Below, piece after piece: positions 1 to 9,647 of a stretch of DNA of 64,000 nt. A program made the translations under genes and the position numbers. How positions within the stretch are numbered: the stretch's first letter is position 1; every line of letters starts with the position of its first letter. Where the stretch lies: assembly GCA_030549205.1 (NCBI GenBank), contig JAUKTV010000013.1, positions 496,001 to 560,000 of the forward strand. The letters are read 5' to 3'. The notes beneath the pieces were generated by a model. The model saw only the letters and a list, made by a program, of their open reading frames with translations. It made no database searches and was not told the origin of the DNA. Source of the stretch: Apiosordaria backusii (taxonomy: Eukaryota > Ascomycota > Sordariomycetes > Sordariales > Lasiosphaeriaceae).

Positions 1-364
1 AAAAAAGATGTGTTTCCTCCAGAAAAAATGCAGCAAGGTCCATCCATCGTCCTACCCAGCGATGCTGATGCTGATGATGATGATGATGATGATAAAATGC
101 GATCCGAAGCCATACCAGATGCCTCCAAAAACGCCGTTTCTAATGTCGTTGACGAGAAAAGAAGAGAGAGAAAAAAAAATAAGATACCAACCCAATGCAA
201 CCGAGAAATACCCCAAAGAGAAATGTCCGGAAATGAATGAACTCGAAACGAAGCAGAAACAAACCCAATACCCATCAGAACCCGCCACCCACCTAAACTT
301 CAACAAGCATACCCCCCCTCCAGTCCCGTAACCCTCGATTCAAATCCCCCCTCTTGTTTCTGTC
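1..364. other. 3' flank of first gene, low complexity
   Basis: No gene is supported here. The stretch holds a GAT/GCTGAT trinucleotide run at about 60-93 and C-rich low-complexity DNA. It lies downstream of the minus-strand gene that ends at 365, so it is probably 3' UTR and spacer. Confidence 0.5.
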
Positions 365-1220
365 TCAAGACCGTCCCCCAACTCTAAACCCCCCCCTCCC
401 CCCTCTCACAAAAAAACCCAACCCCCTCCCATGCTGCTGCTGCTGCTGCTGCTGTCCTTGTTGCTGCTGTTGCTGTTCCCCACCCCCACCCAACCTCCTC
501 ATCCTCTCCTCCCTCTCCTCCCGTTCCCTCATCTGCCTCAAAAACCAATCCCACCTCCTATTCTCCCGTATCAAAACATCATCCCCATTCTGCCTCGCTA
601 GTCTCTCCTGCCTCGCCCTAGCCGCTGCCTCCTCCCCTACCAAGTATGGATCTTCCAGCGGTCTGATACGACGACGGGATTCCTCTTCTTCGATGCGCTC
701 GAGCATGACTCTGCGGAGGGTTTCTTGACTACTTGACGAAGAGGAAGAACTGGAGGAGGAAGAGGAAGCGCGGCGAAGGGCGACGTTGTGATAGTGTCTT
801 GCTTGCGGGTTGGAGGGTGACCAGGAGGGAATGCGGAATTGGGAGAGGGATAAAGAAGGGGAGGGGATAGGGCCGGTGGGGACGGGGGGGAGGCCGATGG
901 TGGGGGGGAGGAGGTTGAGGGGGGGAGGAGGGAGGATACACGGGGGGTGGAGGAAGATGGGGGGGAAGATGGGGGAGGGGGGGAGTAAGGGGGGAGGGGT
1001 CGGGATGGGGGTTTAAGGTGTGGTAGCTGGGGGCGTCGGAGGCTAGGGCGGGGGTTAGTGATTGTGGTGGGAGGATGGGAGGATAGAAAGGGGAGGACAT
1101 ACTGTAGGAGGGAGCGGCGGAGCGGATGGAGGCTGTTTCAAAGTCTTCTGGGGAGAGGGTTGAGTCGATGGCTGTTCGGGTGTAGGAGGGGATGGTGTCG
1201 TTTTCGATCATGGTTGCCAT
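365..1220 (-). CDS. Conserved fungal protein of unknown function (frame broken in a C-run)
   Basis: The start is the ATG at 1220. The N-terminus (MATMIENDTIPSYTRTAIDS, then ETASIRSAAPSY) and the later blocks FRIPSWSP..ARHYHNVALRR and RRIRPLEDPYLVGEEAAARA resemble, from memory, an uncharacterised family of filamentous ascomycetes. The middle is Pro-rich, followed by a poly-Ser tract, a charged helical part (about residues 175-240) and a poly-Gln tail encoded by CAG/CAA near 430-475. The N-terminal and C-terminal parts lie in different frames. The switch falls near 1000-1010, in a C-rich tract: removing one base there joins them into about 284 residues with no stop. I see no splice sites that would do this, so an assembly indel is likely. 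Function unknown; no signal peptide or membrane segment. Confidence 0.6.
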
Positions 1221-2867
1221 TGTGAAGGCGGGGGAGAGCTGGGAGCCGGCTTGAGAGTGGTGACTGCGAGGGGAATTCGTACTCGTTGACGGGTGGAAGA
1301 TGGCAAGTTCGGGAGATTAACAAGCTCGCACTTGTATCACGGCAACGGGGTAGATTCACAACTACTACAACAACAACAGCAACAACAACAATGCTGTACA
1401 GTGACAGCGGCGAACGACCTGGCCTTTGGTGGGAGTAATGACAGCTGACGGCGGCGCGGGGAAGAGAAGGCAAAAAAGGTCAAAGAATACAGCTCGGCCG
1501 ACCAAACTGATGGAGAAATGGGACGAAGCCGCTAGCTACGTATCGTAGGGAAGCTAATCGTGGTGTCAAAGCAAGTGTCAAGGTTAAAACCAGCACAGAT
1601 ATGGGGACACGTGAGAGGTAAGACAGGTGTAACCACCGAGAGGCATGAGCTCGGCGATCAGGGCAGCGCTGACCGTTGGGGGGGGTTGGGCTGGGCTCTC
1701 TCTCAAGACGGCAGGTGTTCGTGTTCTTGCTTTCTGAGTGCTCGGGATGGAATCACAAAAGGGCACCCACCCACCTCCCCCCAACCTGCAGGAAGCTTGC
1801 AGCGTGCAGATGGCTGAAGATAGAGGGCATCCCTACTGGCTGGTCGTATCGGGGCAGCAAATCCAGCTTCCATGTGTGTTCGTTCTTGGATTGGGGGTCT
1901 CACTTCCAAGTAGGTACACTAGAAGGGAGGGGTGCGGGGTATCCAGTTGGAGACTTGGCGTGAACCTCTCCCCCACAAGCTCCCCTCCTTCCATCGCTTC
2001 TGTTGATCTTGGCAGGCAGCTTGAGATGCTGACCACAACCACCAACACATCAATGCATGGCGTGCGTGTCACTTGTCAAGGGGATACCTAGGAAGTCTGG
2101 ATGCGTTTTCTTTCTTTTTTTGCTTCCTCATAGGCATTAAGAAAGCTAGACCGGATATAAGCACCCAATGGCCCAGGCCATGGAACGGAAATATGTCATC
2201 GTCGTATAGCGGCATATTACAGCCAGCTGAATAAGATGGGTCTCGGTTTGAGCGGCAGGAACAGGTTCAAGACTCCAAGACGGGACCGCCAGGTCCACAA
2301 CTTGACGCCATCCGTGGGACCTTATCCGGTTCTCCGGGTTTGTGGAAATCCGGACCTACGCTGCGCCTCTCTCCACACCTCTGTCAGCGATGGTGCCTGA
2401 GCTGATGAACCTGTAGATCTGCTTCGCTTATAGTACCCGTGAAACAGATACTGGGGAATTGAAGTCAAAATCCCTCGTTTTTTATGTCCACTAATGTAGA
2501 TACCTGAATCATTCACCCATTGACCCCAAAGTACAAATTCAACTGGATCATACAGTTTGTGTCCACCTACAACACAAGGCACGGATATAAGCCAGCATGC
2601 CGTGAACGGATCGATCCCCGCTGCACACCCTAATGATGTCGGCCCAGAAGCGAGCTCGGGATGCCTACAAGGAGAAGAATAACCTGCTGGGCAATTGAAT
2701 CAAATTGAAATGTTTTTGTTGGCAAGTTTTCGTGAATCTTGACGGCCCCTTAATGCATTACCGTTGAGTCTTCAGTTCACAACATGACCAAGTAATCAAG
2801 CTGTAGAAAGTAGGATAATATCCACCCCCTCTAATTTGTATCCCTTCGACAACCTATTGCCAATGTC
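1221..2867. other. Intergenic region
   Basis: No convincing gene. It begins with the 5' flank of the gene ending at 1220, including a TTGTTG-type repeat near 1360-1392. The part from about 2140 to 2700 has two look-alike segments (each starting CGGATATAAGC, near 2153 and 2582) and a motif at 2303-2322 that resembles the primer-binding side of an LTR element. These may be remains of a mobile element, but no LTR pair or recognisable polyprotein remains. Confidence 0.4.
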
Positions 2868-5060
2868 TCAAGCATCCAACTTCAACTTCTCCAACATCCT
2901 ATCAATCTTCTCCACCAAAATATGATAATTCACCGCATCACTCGCAAACTCATCCTCCACCACCACCCCATCCAACGTAACCACTCCCCCTTCTCCCCCC
3001 ACCCCTTTCCCACCTTCATCCCCCCTATCAACCCCCTCAACAACAACCTCATCCCCATTCCCCACATAACCCGCATCCCCCTCCCCCATCGCCAACGCCA
3101 GCTCCTCCAACCCCACATCCGGCCCCTCCAAATCCAACCCCTGATACTCCAACTCCCCCTCCCCTTCATCACCCAAGTGCTCATCATCCAGCATCTCCTC
3201 CAACCCCTCCCCTTCAAACCTCAGCCTAAACCTCTCCCCAAGATAATACCGAATATCATCCAACAGCTCAATCGTATCCGTCTCCTCTCTCGCCTTCAAT
3301 CTCAACGCCGATTCCTGGATCAAATCATGAAACTCCTGCTCGTCGATATAATCCTCCAGCCTACTGGCTAGATACCTCGCGCAGAATTCTTCCAGTCGTT
3401 GAACGGATAAATCCCATGCTGCGTGGATGACGTCGTAGACGTTGATTGGTTCCTGCTCTGTCACCACCACCACCACCTCCTCCTCCTTTTCCCCCTCCTG
3501 GGATAGGGATGGGGTATCACCTACCCCAGTATCCGTATGCTGGTGGTGGTGGGTTCTATCACTCAGGGCATTGGTGTTGCCTGATCCAAGGGTAGAAATC
3601 GTCATTGCCGCTTTTGACTTTAGCGCATCCAGCAAGAGCATATCTGATGCATACAAGAGTTCCAGAGCGTGCTCGAGGGGGCAGGTGGAGACTTCGGTGT
3701 AGAGGTAGGAGAGGATCACCTCGAGAACTGGGGGGGTGCAGTCTACGTGGATGATGTGGAGGTTGTCGGAGGGTTGGGATTCGAGAAAGGGGGAGGCGAA
3801 CATAGTGGCAAAATAGGGGGAGCGGATTAAAAAGGGTTTATGGACGGGATAGAGGACTGAGCGGCGGGGTTTCTTTGGGGGGTGGCGGTTGGTTTATCAG
3901 AGGGTGGGCCGATGGGGATGCCGTTTGGTGTTGGGGGGGTTGGTTCATTGTCATCGTCTTCGGGGGAGTCATCTTCTGGGAGGTCGTCGGCTTGGAGGAG
4001 GACATCGGCGAAGATGGCGTTGTGTTGAGGCCATTTTACCTGGTCAGCTTTCCGGGTGTCGACTTCGATTTTGTGCTTTAGGACGGTGCCCTGGAAGAAG
4101 CTTGCGATCTGGCCCTGGGCGCGAGCGACTTCGTCTTGCTGGCGCTGGCGGGCTAGTCGGCGGTCGTTGGAGAGGACGGCCTCCCAGAGTTTGTCGATTT
4201 CGAGTTGTTTGCAGAGTTTGTCGATGCCTTTGAAGACTTCTTCTTCTGTGACGGTGCTTCGTGGGGTGACGAAATCTCGGGGTAGATCGCCGAGGTAGAG
4301 ATAGCGGAGCACTATCCGAAAGGCCTCAACGGGAATGTTGTGAGACAGTTTCCAGGTGGTTGTGTCGGGTGCCTCGGCGAATTTTCTCCTGAAATAGGGT
4401 GATCTCGCGGAGAGGATGAACTTGTGTAGGCGAAAGTCCTCGGTTGGTGCGGACAGCGTAATGTCTGATGTTGGTGGAATCTCTCGAGATAAGAGAGATG
4501 TGATGTGTGTAGACCAGTACTGTAACGGGTCGGCTGTCTTCGAGTAGTCATATGAGAGCAACAGGTTCCGGATTTTGTTGTTCAAGGCGTTGTATACCGC
4601 TCTTTCTCTTTCAAAAGAGTCGGGGTCGGCGAGGGCCCCTGAGTGATGTCAGTATCTTTGACTTTGCAAACCAGCAAGTGAGATGTTGACGCACCGCTTT
4701 CTAACAACAGCTGAACCAGTTCATAATGACCACAAAGACTGGCCTTTACAAGTAAGTCAGTTGTATGTAAGATGGTGTAAGGCAGGGTAGGTCCGGGGTC
4801 ATCTTTTAAAAAACCACCATAAAGACATGGCGACTTACAATGATGAGCGGGGTATAATCGTAAGCATCCTTGCCGTTGATGTTGACCCCCTCCGAGATCA
4901 GTTCCTGACACCGTTTCAAATCCCCGCGGCGGCAGGCCATCAAAAAATCGTGGAATTCTGGCGATGTGTCGAACGGGTGCTCATTTCGTAAAACACCCGT
5001 CTGAATAAGCTGGTTGTCGTCCTTGAGCTTGGCTTCAAGTTCGAACTTTCGGAGAACCAT
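2868..5060 (-). CDS. Ankyrin repeat / double BTB-POZ domain protein
   Basis: The start is the ATG at 5060. Exons on the minus strand are 5060-4839, 4743-4695 and 4638-2868; introns 4838-4744 (95 nt) and 4694-4639 (56 nt) have GT...AG ends. Ankyrin repeats occupy about residues 35-100 (DFLMACRRGDLKRC, then ASLCGHYELVQLLLESG). A first BTB domain follows at about 130-215 (SDITLSAPTEDFRLHKFILS) and a second at about 375-450 (LYPVHKPFLIRSPYFATMF). The C-terminal half carries an acidic, Gly-rich tail. The order matches the ABTB1/S. pombe Btb3 type, thought to act as a Cullin-3 adaptor; that role is inferred. The frame is broken once, near 3874-3885, in a C-run between the two BTB domains; one added C gives an unbroken protein of about 680 residues. 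It is transcribed divergently from NIMA, 710 bp away. Confidence 0.85.
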
Positions 5061-5770
5061 TGTGTCTATCTTTTGTATAGTACCTTATATAGGAGATTCT
5101 ATGAGACGAAAAAAAGAACGAAAATAGAACTCTAAACGGACTATGGAAGAATCACAAAAATGCCATCCAAGTGTTGAAGAGGCGACATTGGTCACTGGTG
5201 TGGTGGCGCCTTCAGATCAATGCACGAGCCAAGCCCACCCATCTCCATCCCGATTCCCGATGACGGCCCCGGCATTTATTTGGTGATGTCGTTGAGCCGG
5301 GAAAAGTCTTATCGATAAGAGCGGGACGGATCAAAAAGCCCCGCCAACCCGTTACCTAAACGCCGTCTGTGCCCCGCCGAGCCAATGGCGTGGCACGCTC
5401 CCCTTGGGTGAGAACCCCTGACGTTTTATGGGGATGGTGCATCTGTGCTATCCGAATTGGGAGCCCGCTGCCTAGGCAACCGCTGGGGTCTGTTGACTCT
5501 GGATTCTACCACCGCCAGCGCAACGCACATCTTCCAAGAGATGCTCGCTCCTTTTTTGCAGATTGCCACCCCTTCTCGACACACCCAACGGCGATTACTA
5601 ACAAAACAGCAGCAGCAGTCCGCTCAGCAAGCAAAAAGGCAACTCGGGGGTGCCTTCATTTGTCCATTTTTGCCATTCTTTCCATTGTTTGTCGGCGCAT
5701 GGAGCGAGGGAATTTCTAATTGACATAACTCTGCGAGGGCTGTCCTGGGATTCAAATCAAAAAAGTCAAA
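5061..5770. promoter_or_regulatory. Shared divergent promoter region
   Basis: The 710-bp spacer separates the start codons of the ankyrin/BTB gene (-) and NIMA (+). It must hold both promoters and leaders. A CAG-type repeat lies at 5609-5619 in the NIMA leader. I see no clear TATA box and assign no factor-binding sites. Confidence 0.5.
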
Positions 5771-8226
5771 ATGTCGGAAAGTGACAAATACGAAGTTCTT
5801 GAAAAGATTGGTGCGTTTTCTTCTTCTCTTTTTTGTTTCCTTCAGTCTGTTTGTCTCTCAATCACTGACACCTGCCAAAAAAACAGGCCATGGCTCATTC
5901 GGCGTTATTCGAAGGGTACGGCGGAAGCAGGACGGCATGATCCTCTGCCGGAAAGAGATCAGCTACCTCAAGATGTCCCAAAAGGAGCGCGAACAATTAC
6001 ACGCCGAGTTCCAGATCCTCTCGACGCTGCGCCATCCAAACATTGTCGGCTACTACCACCGCGAGCACCTCAAGGCCACCCAAGATTTGCACCTGTACAT
6101 GGAATACTGCGGGAACGGAGATCTTGGCCGAGTCATCAAGGAGCTGCAGCAAAAGAACCAGTATGCCGAGGAGTCCTTCGTATGGAGCATCTTCTCTCAG
6201 CTCGTTTCTGCGCTCTACCGCTGCCATTACGGTGTCGACCCACCAGAAGTTGGCAAGACCGTGTTGGGGCTGGGAACGACAGCGAGACCAAAGGCGCCGA
6301 CAGGTGGCACCACAATTCTGCACCGTGATCTGAAGCCCGAGAATGGTAGGTCACTGCTGGCTGGGGACACATTTTTTTTGGCGGCATAGTTCTGACTGAC
6401 TTTTCTCCAGTCTTCCTCGGCGAGGACAACTCGGTAAAACTCGGTGACTTTGGTCTCTCCAAAGTAATGCAATCCCACGACTTCGCCTCCACCTATGTCG
6501 GAACACCCTTTTACATGTCCCCAGAGATCTGCGCCGCCGAAAAGTACACACTCAAGTCCGACATCTGGTCATTAGGCTGCATCATCTACGAGCTCTGCAC
6601 CAGAGAACCGCCGTTCAACGCCAAGACGCACTTCCAGCTCGTACAGAAGATCAAGGAGGGAAAGATAGCGCCGCTTCCCGCCTGTTACTCGTCTGAGCTT
6701 TTTGCCGTCATCAAGGACTGCCTCCGGGTGAATCCGGATAGGAGACCGGACACGGCGGCGCTGCTGAACCTGCCGGTGGTGAGGTTGATGAGAAAAGAAA
6801 AGGAGGTGGTGGAGTTTAGCAAGACGCTCAAGGCCAAGGAGGACTCGCTTAACAGGCGGATTCGAGAGATGGATCAGAAGTTGGCGTTGCTGGATCATGA
6901 CAAGGTGGCGATAAGGCAGGAGATTGATGCTTCGCTGAGGAGAGAATGGGAGGTCAAGGCCAGGTTGGAAATTGACAGGCTGGTGGGGTTGGAGATTGAG
7001 GAGCTCAAGAAGAAGTTCGATGCCGAGGTGGAGGCAAGGGCGGAAGCCAAGGTTGAAGCTCGTCTCGAAATAGAGCTCCAACGAAGAAAGCAGCTTGGGG
7101 AAAAGGAACACCCTGCTGCAGAGCTGTCTTCCTCCAAGGACTCGTACCCCCACTCGTCGATTTCCTGCGGCAGCCCGACGGAGGAGGACTTCCCCTCTAC
7201 CACCGACATCACCGAGCTCTCGGCCGAGTCCCCCGATACGTCTATGCACCCCTTTAAGAGAAGCGCGCGCACCCCGTTTGCGAGGGCTCAGACCATGTTC
7301 GCCATGGCACCACCGGCTGGCACCCCGATGGATGTTGATGCTTCGCCGATTACGATCGCGCATTTGTCTCTATCCCCCCGGAGGAAAATTGAAACCAAGG
7401 CTCCTCAGCTGAACCCGAGTAACATCTTTGCTGCTGCCAACCAAATGGCGGTTGACAGTCATCATCGGCCGCAGTCGCCACCGTTGAATTACGGGAGCGA
7501 TTCGGATGATGACGATGATGACGAGGGGGAGCAGTTTACCGTGCCAAGCCCGACGAGGAATATTAAGGCCTCGAGCAAGAACCCGTTTACCTCCAAGGGA
7601 AGGCCGCAGCTGCACGCGCAAAAGTCAATGCCGATTCATAGGTTGCAGTCGAAGCAGACGCTTTTGGGGTTGCAGAGCAAGACGGTGGGGGCGGCGGCGA
7701 GTAATCCTGATTTGGGGACGCTGAGGCAGGCGGGGAGTAATGGGGCTTTGCAGCAGCAGGATAGGGGGGGAAGTGGGAATAACAGTCCGGTGGTGAGGAG
7801 GTTGAGCAAGATTCCTAGTGCTGCGGGGTTGAATGGGGGGGGGATTAAGAATCTCTCTTCTGTTGAGGGGGGGAAGAAGGAGGATGGGTTAGGGGGGGGA
7901 ATCATCAGTTGCATACTGCGGCGAGCATGACGGGGTTGAATACTAAGATGTCTTCTGGGTCGAGGGGGAATATCCAGGGTAGGACGCTGGTTGAGCTTCA
8001 GCAGGCTAGGGCTGGGGGGAGGCCGTTGAGTGGGGTTATGAGTGGGGAGGGGGGGTTGAGTTTGAATACGCAAATGGGAAATGTCAGCCCTGTGAGGGCG
8101 TTTAGGGAGCATGCTGCGGCGGCGAATAGGGGGTTGGGAGGGGGGGAGGTGGCGGTTTGGGATCCGGAGAGGGATGAGATGCCGAGTCCGTTTTTGGTGA
8201 GGAGGAAGCCGATTGTGAGGGCTTAG
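5771..8226 (+). CDS. nimA: NIMA-family (NEK) mitotic serine/threonine kinase
   Basis: NIMA promotes entry into mitosis and chromosome condensation in filamentous fungi. Exons are 5771-5810, 5887-6345 and 6411 onward; introns 5811-5886 and 6346-6410 have GT...AG ends. Exon joins rebuild KIG-HGSFGVI (the glycine loop) and HRDLKPEN-VFLGED (the catalytic loop). Other kinase landmarks are RKEISY (the lysine), DFGLSK, GTPFYMSPE and SDIWSLGCIIYELC. As in other fungal NIMAs, an insert rich in Gly/Thr/Pro precedes HRD. A coiled coil follows the kinase domain (about residues 285-400), then a Ser/Pro-rich tail. The open frame ends at 7930, but a G-run at 7891-7898 is the likely cause: with one more G the frame runs to the TAG at 8224-8226, through QGRTLVELQQARAGGRP and AVWDPERDEMPSPFLV, a tail I recognise from sordariomycete NIMAs. 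That gives about 771 residues. Confidence 0.92.
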
Positions 8227-8322
8227 GGAGCTGCTCATGAACTCGTCAAGGCTCCGGTGGTGTTGAATGCGGGACGGGAGAGGTTGGTGGAGATTGGTGT
8301 GGAGGATTTGATTGATCTTTGA
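8227..8322 (+). other. nimA: In-frame open stretch after the NIMA TAG
   Basis: Directly after the TAG at 8224-8226 the same frame stays open for 31 codons to a TGA at 8320-8322, with a composition like the end of the gene (HELVKAPVVLNAGRERL..GVEDLIDL). It may be 3' UTR that is open by chance, a real C-terminal extension cut off by an altered codon, or a readthrough tail. The sequence alone does not decide. Confidence 0.3.
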
Positions 8323-9476
8323 TTTTGAGGGAAAGGGATGAGAGGAGGAGGATGATACCCGAGTCGCTCGTTATAGAACATTTTCTTTTGTTTTTGTTGG
8401 GGATGGAGGGGGTGGTGGTGCTGGACGAGGAGGAGGGGGGGGGCATATGGAGCGTTGGAGTTATTTCCTTTTCGGTGTTGGTCTTTTTCTTTGTGTCGGA
8501 GGTACATACATGTTGGATGAAATGATTTTGGAGGAAACAATTAGGCAAGAAACGAAGGGCGTTCTTCAGGATGGATGGAAAGGGTGGTGGTGGTGGAAGG
8601 GTGTTTGTGTGTTTATGTTTGGCTTTTACATATGAAAGTTTGTTCGGACTATTACAGTTGTCAGTTTATAACAAGTTTGGAGTTGGGAGTTTTTTTGAGG
8701 GGTGGTGGTTAAGGGGTGTTAAAATGCCTTTGTCATAATCAATCATTGCCATCATTAGCATACCCTACTCTTAGCTTTTGTTCAAGTACTTGTACTCCTA
8801 TTTTGTTTTGGTTGTTTGGCTGTGGCTGTGGTTGAAATATTTCACTATGGTGTTTTGCGAGTAGCGTCAACGTGTTCGATGGGGAGTGAAATAAGGGGGT
8901 GTTTGGTATATGTTTGCCCCTTTTCACTTGCCTCATGTTGTGGCCGACAGCTGCGGGAGATGCGAATGTGAAAGGTGGAAGCTACCTGTGACATTACAAC
9001 CGGCTTGTCTTGATAGGGGTTTGTTTCACGGGTTCTTCGCGGACTTATGGTACCTACCTGTCTATCATCGAAGTTCTACACTTTTCTGAAGGGATTGCAG
9101 CTTATGTTCAAACGGAGAAAATAAACAAAAAGACCAAAGCCAAAACCAGAACAACTTGAAAGAGAAAGCATGTTGTAAACGTGGCTCGTCATGATATGAG
9201 TTCCGTAATTCTACGTTCTTACAATAGGGGGCAAAAGGGGAGGCAATAACTTTGCATTCAAATATATGGACATGTACAAATTGGTTGTGAACAGGATATC
9301 CAAACAACCAGATCAGCTTCTTCTCGCAGTCAATCGTTTTGAGGTTGGGTGACAGGACAAGTGGATGGCTCTGCTGTGAGTTCTTTGAGTAAGCTGGATA
9401 CTTTACGCATGAGAGCGCTTGGGGTTTGGTTGAGTGGTATTTGAGATGGGTGGGTGAGAGCGAGTAAGTAGAGAGA
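8323..9476. other. Intergenic region, NIMA 3' flank
   Basis: No gene is supported. G/T-rich DNA with homopurine runs at the start is probably the NIMA 3' UTR. The long minus-strand open frame from 9727 into this area comes from the tandem repeat and has no recognisable protein character. Confidence 0.5.
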
Positions 9477-9647
9477 GAGTAGGCGAGAGCGAGTAGGCGA
9501 GAGCGAGTAGGTGAGAGCGAGTAGGTGAGAGTGAGAAACTCAGTGAGAGACTGGGTGAGAGATTGAGTGAGAGACTGAGTGAGAGACTGAGTGAGAGACT
9601 GAGTGAAAGACTGAGTGAGAGCCTGAGTCAGAGACTGCCCAAGCGAG
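9477..9647. repeat. Compound minisatellite (14-bp then 12-bp units)
   Basis: Two tandem arrays lie side by side. Four copies of a 14-bp unit (GAGTAGGCGAGAGC and one-base variants) cover about 9477-9533. About eight copies of a 12-bp unit (GAGAGACTGAGT and variants) cover about 9540-9647. Both units share GAGAG/GAGT blocks, so one may have arisen from the other. Confidence 0.85.
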
